Notes under the pieces: model-generated
Told to the model about the DNA's origin: nothing
Databases searched by the model: none
Seen by the model: only the letters and a program-made list of their open reading frames with translations
Shown here: positions 14,896 through 22,832 of the stretch, piece by piece
Numbering within the stretch: position 1 is the first letter of the stretch
Layout of the letters: every line of letters starts with the position of its first letter
Translations under genes and position numbers: made by a program
Assembly (NCBI GenBank): GCA_035934015.1
Contig: DASYYH010000018.1
Coordinates: forward strand, 1-32,840
Length of the DNA stretch: 32,840 bases
From: Candidatus Acidiferrales bacterium
GTDB lineage: Bacteria > Acidobacteriota > Terriglobia > Acidiferrales > UBA7541
Direction of reading: 5' to 3'

Positions 14896-16416
14896 ATGAA
14901 TCCCCTGACTATCACCAATCGCGCGTCTTCGGAAAAGGGAGTTGCCTTGCTCATCGCCATCTTCGCCCTGATTTTGATCAGTGCGGTGGCTTTGTCTCTT
15001 GTGATGATGTCCGGCACCGGCTCGGCAATTGACGCCAACTATCGCAATTCGACAAAAGCCTTTTACAACGCCTATGCCGGCCTCGAAGAAGCCCGCGGCC
15101 GCCTCGCTCCGGCTCGCCTGGACACGGTCGCTGCGACTTTGCCGAGTCCTCTCCCTGTGAACGGAAATATTGACGTGCAATACATCGTCAATCCAGCCCC
15201 GGGTGAAGTTGTCGCGCCTACGAATCTTGCTGCCTCGAACAAATATGCGGACAACGAATTTGCCAACGAGTGGGGCGTGCCCGTCACCAGCGGCTCCGTC
15301 ACCGTTTTGCCGACCGTTAATTCCAATTCGTCCATCGCTGGTCTAAACGGACCCATGTACAAATGGGTGCGCATCACCGGCTTGACCGAAAAATCCGCAA
15401 ACACTGACGTCGATGGTAACGGAGTTCTCGATAACACCTACCCCATTTTCACCGATGGCGTGAACCAGTATTTGGATACGCCCGCAAACGCCGGAATTGG
15501 CGGCAACCAGGTCTACCGCATCACCGCGCTCGCCGTCATGCCCGATAACAGCCGCCGGATGTTGCAGTATGACGTTGCTCTGATCTCCGGCAATTTGAAC
15601 TTCCCCTCAGCCCTGACAATGGTTGGTCCCATCGGCGCTTTCAAGGGTGCGACTTCGAATCCATATCAGGTTGATGGCGTGAACGGCTCCGGCGGCGCTC
15701 CCGCTGTCCCGGGATGTACCCCAAGCTCATCCGTTTCTTTGCCCGGGATCGGCGTTACGGATCCTGCGGGCGTGAACACAAATGTTAACACCGTCGTCAG
15801 CGGCATTCCGAGTAATCGCCTTACGCACTACACCGGTGCCGGCCTGCCAACTCCCAGCGTCACCAACGTCACCCTCGGCACGACTTACAATTCTCCGGCA
15901 GCATTGGATCAGACCCTGCAAGTCATTCAACAGAATGCAAACGTATCCCTCAGCCCATCTGCCCCCGTATCTGGCGGCGCCAATTACAGTTTTTCCGACA
16001 TTACGAATGCAATGCCCGGTGGCACTTGGACGAACTCGTCCACGAACCCGCAGATCATCTACGTGGATGGCAATTTCAACTTGGGCCCAAACACCGGCTC
16101 GGGCATCATCGTCGTCACCGGGAACTTCACCTACAGCGGCAACTCAGGATGGAACGGAATCGTTTTGGTCGTCGGCCAGGGCACGACTACGTTCCTGGGC
16201 AATGGCGGCGGCAACGGGGCGTTTAACGGAGCCCTTATGGTCGCCACCACCAGAAGTTCCACCGGATCTCAGCTCAGCAGTTTCGGTACGGTCAACTTTG
16301 ACATCTCCGGCGGCGGCGGCAACGGCATTTACTACAATAGCTGCTGGGTTTCTTACGCGCAAAGCGCGCTTCAGAAATATAGCGTGCTCTCGTTCCGTGA
16401 AGTGCTCAACTTCTAG
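14896..16416 (+). CDS. PilX-like pilus-assembly protein
   Basis: A 506-aa protein. The N-terminus SEKGVALLIAIFALILISAV followed by ALSLVMMSGTGSAIDANYRN is the PilX N-terminal domain: a G-V rather than G-F junction, a hydrophobic stem and a conserved helix with YNAYAGLEEARGRL. The rest is a long Gly/Asn/Ser-rich beta region (GIIVVTGNFTYSGNSGWNGI), probably an exposed domain. This is much longer than the ~200-aa PilX of Pseudomonas. It may therefore combine stem and tip roles, which is notable because no PilY1 tip adhesin follows. AGGA precedes the ATG. It is the fourth member of the operon. Confidence 0.8.
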   Translation: MNPLTITNRASSEKGVALLIAIFALILISAVALSLVMMSGTGSAIDANYRNSTKAFYNAYAGLEEARGRLAPARLDTVAATLPSPLPVNGNIDVQYIVNPAPGEVVAPTNLAASNKYADNEFANEWGVPVTSGSVTVLPTVNSNSSIAGLNGPMYKWVRITGLTEKSANTDVDGNGVLDNTYPIFTDGVNQYLDTPANAGIGGNQVYRITALAVMPDNSRRMLQYDVALISGNLNFPSALTMVGPIGAFKGATSNPYQVDGVNGSGGAPAVPGCTPSSSVSLPGIGVTDPAGVNTNVNTVVSGIPSNRLTHYTGAGLPTPSVTNVTLGTTYNSPAALDQTLQVIQQNANVSLSPSAPVSGGANYSFSDITNAMPGGTWTNSSTNPQIIYVDGNFNLGPNTGSGIIVVTGNFTYSGNSGWNGIVLVVGQGTTTFLGNGGGNGAFNGALMVATTRSSTGSQLSSFGTVNFDISGGGGNGIYYNSCWVSYAQSALQKYSVLSFREVLNF

Positions 16417-16439
16417 TTAAACTAAAGGGAGAATAGGCC

Positions 16440-17036
16440 ATGAAGGCAGGCAAAAATGCTTGGTTGACCGCAGCTGTCATTCTCGTGCTCTCTCCCGGCA
16501 TCGCCGTGGCGCAGCAATCCTCGCAAAATTCGCCCGCTCAGCCGGCTCTGCAGTCCGTGGCGAGCCCGGACCAGAAGACCAAGCCCGCAGCGGCTAAGCC
16601 CGCCAAGGTCTGGACCGACGACGATATCACCTCCCTGCGTACTCCCGAGGATGTCTATCGTGAAGAGCAGGCTCAGGCCGCTCAGGCGGCAACCGCGGCC
16701 AAGCCTTCACAGTCGGCGGCCGCGAAAAAACCGCAGGTCGGTGCGGCACCCGCTCTCTCGAGTCCCAAGACGGTCGCGGATGCTGACAAAATGATCGCCT
16801 GGGAGCAGCGCGATATCGACTCCCAGCAGCAATATGTCAATAAGCTGCAAGATGAACTTAGCAAGGCCCCTGCCAGCCAGCAAGATCAGTTGCAGAATTT
16901 GCTTCAACAGCGCATCCAAATCCTGAACGATACGCGCAAGGAAATGGAAGGTCTCGCGGCCCAGAAGCAGCAACTCGAGAAAAAAGCCGCCGCGGACAGC
17001 AACTCATCCGCGCAGCCGTCCCAGCAGCAGCAATAA
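16440..17036 (+). CDS. Secreted coiled-coil protein at the end of the pilin operon
   Basis: A 198-aa product, 23 nt after the PilX-like gene and with a strong ribosome-binding site (AAAGGGAG). Residues 1-24 are a signal peptide (AVILVLSPGIAVAQ). A low-complexity Ala/Lys/Pro/Gln part follows, containing WTDDDITSLRTPEDVYREEQ. The second half is a predicted coiled coil, with heptad-like IDSQQQYVNKLQDELSK and QQRIQILNDTRKEMEGLAAQ, ending in a Gln tail. No known family is recognised. Position and spacing suggest co-expression with the minor pilins, and a periplasmic adaptor role is possible. Confidence 0.7.
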   Translation: MKAGKNAWLTAAVILVLSPGIAVAQQSSQNSPAQPALQSVASPDQKTKPAAAKPAKVWTDDDITSLRTPEDVYREEQAQAAQAATAAKPSQSAAAKKPQVGAAPALSSPKTVADADKMIAWEQRDIDSQQQYVNKLQDELSKAPASQQDQLQNLLQQRIQILNDTRKEMEGLAAQKQQLEKKAAADSNSSAQPSQQQQ

Positions 17037-17218
17037 TCCAGTCCTCGCAATAGAGTAGCGCCTGAAGCCTGGCAGCAGACGCGCGCTCGTGCGTGTTCGC
17101 CTGGACGCAGTATCGTTTCCGATTGTCGCCCGCTCTTGCCTGCCGCCGCCGACTGAATTACAGTCGATGCTGCCGAGCGAAGCGCAAAATCACTCCTCGC
17201 GGAACGGATGGTTCAGGC

Positions 17219-18301
17219 TTGCGGCGCAAATCTTCGAGCATCTACGATGTCCAGCCGCTGAATTTTCACGGTCTGCATACCTATCCTCTCGCCTCGCGCC
17301 CGAGTAAAGTCGGCGTCGCGCAGTTTGCCAAACCGCATCGCCAGAGCGCATCCGTCGCCGAATTTCTCGATTCGCTTCCGCACATTCTCGCCGCCGAAGA
17401 TTTGCGTTCCCTCGCGCGAGCCGTCGTCGAAGCGCGCGCCCGCCGCGCCACCATTCTCTGGGGCATGGGCGGCCACGTCGTCAAGGTCGGCCTCGGCCCG
17501 CTGCTCATTGGCCTTCTCCGCCGCGGCTTTATCAGCGGCATCGCCATGAACGGCTCCGCGCTCATCCACGATTTCGAAATCGCCATGGCCGGCGGCACTT
17601 CCGAAGATGTTGACGCCGTCCTCGGCGAAGGCAAATTCGGCATGTCCGAAGAGACCGGCCGTTACGTCAACGAAATGGCCGCGCTCGCTCGCCGTTCCGG
17701 GATCGGCTTTGGTGAAGCGGCGGGAAAATTCCTCGTTCGCCAGGGCGCGCGCGCGAAGCATCTCGACAAAAGCATTCTCGCCTGCGCCTATCGCGAAAAA
17801 ATTCCTGTCACCGTGCACGTCGCCATCGGCGCCGATATTTCCCACATTCATCGCACCGCCTCCGGCGAGGATCTCGGCGCTTCCACGCACAATGACTTCA
17901 AATTGTTCTGCGCCCTCGTCCGCAAAATGCACCCTGGCGGCGTCTATCTGAACTGGGGTTCCGCTGTGATTCTGCCGGAGGTTTTTCTGAAAGCCGTCAC
18001 CGTCGCGCGCAATCTCGGCACGCCGCTTCGACCCATCACCACCGCGAATTTCGATTTCCTGCAGCATTACCGTCCGCTGCAAAACGTCGTCAAGCGCCCC
18101 ACGGCCAATCCGCCCGGCGCGAATCTCCGCGACTCCGAGAAATCCGCCGGCTACGCGCTCACAGGCCATCACGAAATCATGATGCCTTTGTTTTCCGCGG
18201 CTCTTGTCGAAGACGACGAACCCATCGCCCATCCGTACGCCGAAAAAGAAAGTGCTCGCGCTTCCGCGCCTTCGCATCGCCAGCGCCGCCCTCGAAAATG
18301 A
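17219..18301 (+). CDS. Conserved protein of unknown function (about 360 aa)
   Basis: The protein has highly patterned segments: LHTYPLASRPSKVGV, ATILWGMGGHVVKVGLGP, ALIHDFEIAMAGGTSEDVDA, FGMSEETGRYVNEM, IPVTVHVAIGADISHIH, GVYLNWGSAVILPEVFLKA and TANFDFLQHYRP. The Gly-rich GMGGHVVKVG suggests a nucleotide-binding Rossmann-like fold, and the His/Asp/Glu-rich motifs suggest an enzyme, but I cannot name the reaction. The frame is open back to GTG 17093; I prefer TTG 17219, because the upstream part looks unconserved and GGAACGGATGG precedes it. Its stop overlaps the ATG of the CPBP protease, so the two are translationally coupled. Confidence 0.75.
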   Translation: MRRKSSSIYDVQPLNFHGLHTYPLASRPSKVGVAQFAKPHRQSASVAEFLDSLPHILAAEDLRSLARAVVEARARRATILWGMGGHVVKVGLGPLLIGLLRRGFISGIAMNGSALIHDFEIAMAGGTSEDVDAVLGEGKFGMSEETGRYVNEMAALARRSGIGFGEAAGKFLVRQGARAKHLDKSILACAYREKIPVTVHVAIGADISHIHRTASGEDLGASTHNDFKLFCALVRKMHPGGVYLNWGSAVILPEVFLKAVTVARNLGTPLRPITTANFDFLQHYRPLQNVVKRPTANPPGANLRDSEKSAGYALTGHHEIMMPLFSAALVEDDEPIAHPYAEKESARASAPSHRQRRPRK

Positions 18302-19179
18302 CCTTCGCCGATCCTGAAAATCCGCTCCCGCCTTCGGATTCGCCCTCGCCCGAGTTATCTTCTCCCGTCTTTCTTCCTCCTCCGCCTCCTTCGCGCCTCG
18401 AACTCGAAAACGCTCGCTCTCCTGAAGATATTCGCACGCCCTGGGGCGGCGGCGAACTAGTGGTCTTCGTCGGCTTCGCTTTCCTAAGTTTGGTCGTCCT
18501 CGAAGTCATCCTTGTTGCTTTTCTTGTCATGCGCTACCGCATGACCAGCGGTCAATTGATGCAGCTCATGAAGACCGATGCCGCGTTCGCCGTCGGCTTC
18601 CAGACTCTCTGGTCCGTTTTCGTGCTGTTATTCCTGCTGCTGATGGTTCGCGTCTATCATCGCGCGCCCTTCTGGCGCTCGCTCGGCTGGCGCCGCTTCG
18701 ATTCGCGTCAGATTCCTTCCGTGGGCCAGGCCATTCTTTGCATTCTCGGCGGCATTGGGCTGGCCATCATCGTCGGCGTGGTTTCCGAATTCGTCGGCAA
18801 CAAAAACAATTTGCCCATTGACCAGTTGTTCCAGACTCGCACGAACGTTCTCTGGCTCATGGTTTTCGGCATTGCCTTCGCGCCGTTTTTTGAAGAGACA
18901 ATCTTTCGCGGCTATTTGTATCCCGTCTTCGCGCGCAAATGGGGCATTCCCGCCGGCATTGTCATCACCGGAATTCTTTTCGGCCTCATGCACGCCGCGC
19001 AGCTTTGGGGCGGCTGGGCGCAAATCGCCATTCTCATTTTCGTCGGCATCGCCCTCACCTTCGCCCGCGCGCGCGCCCGTTCCGTCCTCGCTTCGTTCTT
19101 GATTCACGTCACTTACAATTCATTCCTCTTCGCGGCCTTTTTCCTGGGCACACACGGCCTCCAGCACATCCCGCACTGA
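18298..19179 (+). CDS. CPBP-family intramembrane metalloprotease
   Basis: A 293-aa integral membrane protein with a Pro-rich cytoplasmic N-terminus and about seven hydrophobic segments. The three CPBP (CAAX protease and bacteriocin-processing, also Abi) motifs are present: EETIFRGYLY (EExxxR), FGLMHAAQ (FxxxH) and SFLIHVTYNS (HxxxN). The glutamates and histidines form the membrane-buried active site seen in Rce1-like proteases. The ATG overlaps the stop of the preceding gene by 4 nt. Bacterial members function in bacteriocin processing, immunity or membrane-protein turnover; nothing here narrows this down. Confidence 0.87.
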   Translation: MTFADPENPLPPSDSPSPELSSPVFLPPPPPSRLELENARSPEDIRTPWGGGELVVFVGFAFLSLVVLEVILVAFLVMRYRMTSGQLMQLMKTDAAFAVGFQTLWSVFVLLFLLLMVRVYHRAPFWRSLGWRRFDSRQIPSVGQAILCILGGIGLAIIVGVVSEFVGNKNNLPIDQLFQTRTNVLWLMVFGIAFAPFFEETIFRGYLYPVFARKWGIPAGIVITGILFGLMHAAQLWGGWAQIAILIFVGIALTFARARARSVLASFLIHVTYNSFLFAAFFLGTHGLQHIPH

Positions 19180-19229
19180 TTTTTCACGCCGGGCGCAGCC
19201 TGCACCGTCATTCATGTACAATTATTGAG

Positions 19230-19293
19230 TGGTGGGTCAGTTTGAATTTTCTGGATCGTTGCGCAACGAATCAAAATTCAAACTGACCCACCA
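19230..19293. repeat. Palindromic repeat element, copy 1
   Basis: Perfect 21-bp inverted arms (TGGTGGGTCAGTTTGAATTTT, here cut as TGGTGGGTCAG + TTTGAATTTT) lie at 19230-19250 and 19273-19293. They enclose 22 bp with a perfect inner palindrome, CGTTGCGCAACG (19257-19268). The 17-bp core of the arms recurs at 21495-21591. It lies 38 nt before the mtnA start. Confidence 0.8.
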
Positions 19294-19330
19294 TTGATTG
19301 TTGTTTTGCTGTTGACTCGTGGAGGTCGTA

Positions 19331-20404
19331 TTGCGAAGCGTCGAGCCCATTCGCTGGACTCCCGAAGGCGTCGTCCTTCTCGATCAGCGCCGCTTGCCCG
19401 CCGAAGTCGTGTATCACACCTACACCAACTATCGCGACGTCGCCGCCGCCATCAAAGACATGGTCATCCGCGGCGCGCCGGCCATCGGAGTCGCCGCCTC
19501 GATGGGCATCGCGCTCGGTGTTTTGCATTCCCGCGCGGCCTCGCTCGAAGATTTGCGCGCGGAATTCAGAACCATTTGCGACACGTTTGCCGTCACGCGT
19601 CCCACAGCCGTCGATCTTTTCTGGGCCATCGGCCGTTTTCAGCGCAAATTCGATTCTCTCGCACGCAACGCCGCGCAAAATAATCTCGAACCTATTAAGG
19701 AAGCGCTGGCGGAAGAAGCGCAGCAAGTCCATCGCGAACGCCAGCTCGCCGACGAAGCCATCGGCAAATTCGGCGCGGAATTATTGCCTGCCAGCGGCCG
19801 CGTCATGACGCAATGCAACGCCGGCGCGCTCGCCACCGGCGGCATCGGCACGGCCCTCGGCGTCATTCGCGTCGCCGTAGAATCCGGCCGCAAGCTCGAA
19901 GTGTTCGTTCCCGAAACGCGTCCTTATCTGCAAGGCGCGCGCCTCACCGCCTGGGAACTTCAGCAGGATAAAATTCCGCTCACTTTGATTACAGACAACA
20001 TGGTGGGACATTTTCTGAAGACTGGCGGTATCGGCGCGATTGTCGCCGGCGCCGATCGCATCGCCGCGAATGGCGACACGGCCAACAAGATCGGCACGTA
20101 CGCCATGGCCGTCCTCGCGCACGAAAATCATGTTCCGTTTTTCGTCGCCGCGCCCGTTTCCACGCTGGATCTTTCGCTTGCTTCCGGCGACGCTATCCCC
20201 ATCGAGCAGCGTCCCGCCGCCGAAGTCACCCATGTCCATGGCGTGCGCCTCGCGCCCGATGTAGCCGTCGCGAATCCTGCTTTCGACGTCACTCCCGCAC
20301 GTTTCATCGCTGCCATCATCACCGAACGCGGCGTCGCTCGCGCGCCCTACGACCAATCCCTCCGCCGCCTCATCCAGGGTGCGTCGGCTCCCGTCGCCCG
20401 TTAG
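19331..20404 (+). CDS. mtnA: S-methyl-5-thioribose-1-phosphate isomerase
   Basis: MtnA converts 5-methylthioribose-1-phosphate to 5-methylthioribulose-1-phosphate in the methionine salvage pathway. The family signatures are all present: [12 protein letters not shown] near residue 46, [12 protein letters not shown] with catalytic Cys162, and the catalytic Asp242 in [16 protein letters not shown] (numbered from the TTG). The length (357 aa) is normal. I chose TTG 19331 because GGAGG lies exactly 5 nt upstream; the in-frame GTG at 19319 would overlap that Shine-Dalgarno. No other salvage genes (mtnB, mtnC, mtnD, mtnP) or SAM riboswitch are seen nearby. The palindromic repeat element lies directly upstream. 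Confidence 0.95.
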   Translation: MRSVEPIRWTPEGVVLLDQRRLPAEVVYHTYTNYRDVAAAIKDMVIRGAPAIGVAASMGIALGVLHSRAASLEDLRAEFRTICDTFAVTRPTAVDLFWAIGRFQRKFDSLARNAAQNNLEPIKEALAEEAQQVHRERQLADEAIGKFGAELLPASGRVMTQCNAGALATGGIGTALGVIRVAVESGRKLEVFVPETRPYLQGARLTAWELQQDKIPLTLITDNMVGHFLKTGGIGAIVAGADRIAANGDTANKIGTYAMAVLAHENHVPFFVAAPVSTLDLSLASGDAIPIEQRPAAEVTHVHGVRLAPDVAVANPAFDVTPARFIAAIITERGVARAPYDQSLRRLIQGASAPVAR

Positions 20405-20756
20405 TTTGTACGTGCCTCGTTCAAACCGCATCAGCGCAATTTCTGGGCGTGTGTCCGTGCGCAGCGGCGGTCTTCACGTTCACGCGTCATAATTTGTGAA
20501 GACCAGTGTGTTCCCGAATTTTTCCAGTCCTGATTCGTGTTCGCAAAATCTTGCGCCCTAGAAATCCGCTTTTCAGTTTTGCCGCTTCATCCCTGCGTCG
20601 AATCCAGATCCTGCCAAGCTGAGAAAAGTAAGCAGCGCCATCACACCGCACAGTACATAGCCAATCATCGTCCGCCCCCTGGCCTCGCATCCGCTCAACT
20701 CACTGCCAACCGCCGCAAAAAAGCTTCTCAAGCCGCTCCGCGATGGAGCGTCTTTC
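20405..20756. other. Intergenic region between mtnA and the sigma-factor gene
   Basis: These 352 bp separate two convergent genes. Apart from a possible 31-codon minus-strand frame (20573-20668) I see no coding sequence. No strong stem followed by a T-run was found for either flanking gene. Confidence 0.4.
20573..20668 (-). CDS. Possible 31-aa membrane peptide
   Basis: The minus strand encodes MIGYVLCGVMALLTFLSLAG followed by a short polar tail and a TGA stop: a single hydrophobic helix. GGGGGCGG lies 4-5 nt before the ATG. It is 88 nt downstream of the sigma-factor gene and on the same strand. Such micro-ORFs also arise by chance, and no homologous family is recognised. Confidence 0.3.
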   Translation of the reverse strand: MIGYVLCGVMALLTFLSLAGSGFDAGMKRQN

Positions 20757-21449
20757 TCACTGCACCATCGCGCCTCGTTTCACTTCCGCTTCCGCGCTCC
20801 GTGGCATTCCGCCTCGCCGGAAATGCCGGTCGAGCGCCTCGCGGAGCTGCAATCGCGCCCGCACCGCGCGCGCCTTCACCGCGGGAATCGACAGCCCCAG
20901 CGCCTGCGCGGTCTCTTCCGTCGAAAATTCCTCGATGTCCCGCAGTTGGAAAACCGCGCGAAACATCGGCCGCAGCCCTCGAATCGCTTCTTTCAGGATT
21001 TTCTGCATCTCTTTCTGCGAATACCGCTGCTCCGGCGTCGGCCCCCAGTCCATCAGTTGCACCGGCACGGGCAGATCCTCTTCCGTTGGCTCGTCCAGCG
21101 AAAATTCCTTCACGCGCCGCTTCTTCCGCAGCTTCATCAGCGCCTGATTGATGGCGATACGCGTCAGCCACGTCGAAAATCGCGAATCCCCTTGAAATTT
21201 GTCGAGGTGCTGAAACGCTTGCACGAATGCTTCCTGCGACACGTCCTCGGCGTCTTCGTGGTTCTGCATGATGTTCTGCGCCAGGCGGAAAATTCTCCCC
21301 TCGTATTGTTCTACGAGCTTTTCGAACGCCCGCGCGTTCCCTTTCTTCGCCGCCGCCACCAGCGACGCCTCGCCGTCCGCCAGCGCCCCGCCCGCCGCGA
21401 TAACGCCTTCGCCTTCCGTTACTGCTTTCCCCGCCAGTTCGAATGACAT
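20757..21449 (-). CDS. ECF-type RNA polymerase sigma factor
   Basis: A 230-aa sigma70-family protein of the extracytoplasmic-function (RpoE-like) class. Region 2 is FEKLVEQYEGRIFRLAQNIM, followed by DAEDVSQEAFVQAFQHLDKF and STWLTRIAINQALMKLRKKR. Region 4 is FQLRDIEEFSTEETAQALGL with the recognition helix SIPAVKARAVRARLQLREAL. ATG 21449 is chosen because GGAG lies 5 nt upstream; another ATG is 15 nt earlier. No anti-sigma factor gene is adjacent, which is unusual for this class. The second palindromic repeat (21495-21591) lies directly upstream, within its probable promoter or leader region. Confidence 0.92.
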   Translation of the reverse strand: MSFELAGKAVTEGEGVIAAGGALADGEASLVAAAKKGNARAFEKLVEQYEGRIFRLAQNIMQNHEDAEDVSQEAFVQAFQHLDKFQGDSRFSTWLTRIAINQALMKLRKKRRVKEFSLDEPTEEDLPVPVQLMDWGPTPEQRYSQKEMQKILKEAIRGLRPMFRAVFQLRDIEEFSTEETAQALGLSIPAVKARAVRARLQLREALDRHFRRGGMPRSAEAEVKRGAMVQ

Positions 21450-21494
21450 TCCTTCTCCCCTCATTGCCCTTTGGCTGTTGGAAGTTTTGGTGGC

Positions 21495-21591
21495 GGGTCA
21501 GTTTGAATTTTCTTGCAAACGGGGCCCCCAGGTCCCCGGATAGGGAAGCCTGGGGGATCGTGACACAAGGAGTCAAAATTCAAACTGACCC
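21495..21591. repeat. Palindromic repeat element, copy 2
   Basis: Perfect 17-bp inverted arms, GGGTCAGTTTGAATTTT (21495-21511) and its complement (21575-21591), identical to the arm core of copy 1 at 19230-19293. The 63-bp interior is unrelated to copy 1 and holds its own hairpin, CCCCCAGG/CCTGGGGG (21525-21532, 21549-21556). Shared arms with different centres suggest a MITE-like or transposase-derived element. No transposase is present. Confidence 0.8.
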
Positions 21592-21636
21592 ATTACCGAA
21601 GTTCCTATCTCGTTGCCGCAGTCCGCAATCGTTGCT

Positions 21637-22266
21637 TCAGCAGCCTGCCTCTACGCAGGCATTCGATTCTTGCGCGACCACGTGATGAATCTCTTGCACC
21701 GCCGCCTCCCGCGACGCTGCCGCCTGCCCGTTGCCTTGATTTTCCGCGTTGATGAACGTCACGTCGTTCAATCCGATGTATCCGAGGATGTGCCGCAAAT
21801 ACGGCTCCTGAAAATCCATCGCCGCTCGCGCCGTCCCGGCGTACGTTCCTCCTCGCGACGTGATCACAATCGTTTTCTTCCCGCTGAGCAGTCCCTTCGG
21901 CCCTTTCGCGTCATAGGCAACCGTCTTCCCCACGCGCGTCACTTGGTCAATCCACGCCTTGAGCGGCCACGAAATCGTGAAGTTGTACATCGGCGCTCCA
22001 ATCACAATCGTGTCCGCTGCGTGCAGTTCCTCAATCAACTCATCCGAAGTCGCAAGATATTCCCGCTGCTCAGGTGTCAGTTTCGCCGGATCGGCGTATG
22101 TCGCTGCCCATTCGTCCGTAATCTGTGGCAGCCGCGTCCGCGACAAATCTCGCTCAATGACTCTGCCCGCCGGGTGTTCCTGCTTCCAATCCTCGGCGAA
22201 TTTCGCAGTCAATTGCCGCGACACCGAACTCCCGCGCGCGCTCGAATCAATCCGAAGTAGCGTCAT
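21637..22266 (-). CDS. azoR: FMN-dependent NADH-azoreductase
   Basis: A 209-aa flavodoxin-like protein of the AzoR family, which reduces quinones and azo compounds by two electrons using NADH and FMN. Visible signatures are LLRIDSSARGSSVSRQLTAK (phosphate-binding N-terminus), IVIGAPMYNFTISWPLKAWI with DQVTRVGKTVAY (FMN-binding), and ITSRGGTY. ATG 22266 follows GGAGGAGG at about 6 nt. Two upstream ATGs lack such spacing. It is divergent from an HxlR regulator, and both promoters lie in the palindrome at 22351-22402. In Bacillus, azoR homologues are controlled by HxlR-type YodB in response to quinones, which this layout mirrors. Confidence 0.93.
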   Translation of the reverse strand: MTLLRIDSSARGSSVSRQLTAKFAEDWKQEHPAGRVIERDLSRTRLPQITDEWAATYADPAKLTPEQREYLATSDELIEELHAADTIVIGAPMYNFTISWPLKAWIDQVTRVGKTVAYDAKGPKGLLSGKKTIVITSRGGTYAGTARAAMDFQEPYLRHILGYIGLNDVTFINAENQGNGQAAASREAAVQEIHHVVAQESNACVEAGC

Positions 22267-22350
22267 TCGCATCCTCCTCCAACTCCCGGCGCCCCTGCCT
22301 GGCGGCTCATCGGAAGCGCCGTACACGATTGGATGAGGAAATTCGGATTT

Positions 22351-22402
22351 GGTTACTTTAAATAACTACTTGACTTTGTAAAGTAGGAACTTTAAAGTAA
22401 CC
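22351..22402. promoter_or_regulatory. 52-bp operator with two overlapping divergent promoters
   Basis: Outer arms GGTTACTTTAAA (22351-22362) and TTTAAAGTAACC (22391-22402) are perfect inverted repeats. Inside are CTACTT/AAGTAG (22366-22371, 22381-22386) and the perfect dyad ACTTTGTAAAGT (22373-22384). On the plus strand TTGACT (22370-22375), a 17-bp spacer and TAAAGT (22393-22398) form the HxlR-gene promoter. On the minus strand TTTACA (22382-22377), a 16-bp spacer and TAAAGT (22360-22355) form the azoR promoter. A regulator bound here would block both. Confidence 0.8.
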
Positions 22403-22430
22403 AGCCATCGAGCTCGCGCATCCTATTACC

Positions 22431-22832
22431 ATGACGATGAATAAGGGCAAATGTGACGCAGCTTCCCAATGCCCGATGCACAATCTCCTTCAGACGCTTG
22501 CCCGCCCATGGACTATGTACATTCTATGGACTTTAGGTCAGGAAGGCCCGACTCGCTTCGGTGCCCTTCGCCGCAAGGTGGAGGGAATCTCCTCTCGCGT
22601 TCTCACCGAGAGGCTTCGCGCTCTCGAGGAGCGCGGCTTCGTCTATCGCAAATATGAGGCTTCCATTCCTCCCGCCGTTACCTATGGCCTCACCAAGCGC
22701 GTCAAGGAAATTCAGAGTGTTCTCTGCCAGTTGAATGAAGTCGCGCGCAAATGGCGTGAGGAAGATGCTTCCGCTGCCCGCGCCGCCGCAAATGCTCTCG
22801 GTCCTTCTCCAGAAGTCGTTCATCCTTCCTGA
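22431..22832 (+). CDS. HxlR-family winged-helix regulator
   Basis: A 133-aa protein of the HxlR (DUF24) family. It has the core LLQTLARPWTMYILWTLGQE, then GPTRFGALRRKVEGISSRVL and TERLRALEERGFVYRKYE, followed by the wing and YGLTKRVKEIQSVL. Such proteins act as dimeric repressors or activators. Two cysteines near the N-terminus (C8 and C14) are placed like the redox-sensing Cys of YodB-type HxlR regulators, which respond to quinones and diamide. The divergent azoreductase is the obvious target, and the shared palindrome at 22351-22402 implies autoregulation. The ribosome-binding site is weak. A second ATG lies 6 nt downstream. Confidence 0.92.
   Translation: MTMNKGKCDAASQCPMHNLLQTLARPWTMYILWTLGQEGPTRFGALRRKVEGISSRVLTERLRALEERGFVYRKYEASIPPAVTYGLTKRVKEIQSVLCQLNEVARKWREEDASAARAAANALGPSPEVVHPS

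Noticed and set aside
19319-20404. A SAM riboswitch upstream of mtnA
   Set aside because: The upstream 130 bp hold the palindromic repeat and no SAM-riboswitch core sequence.
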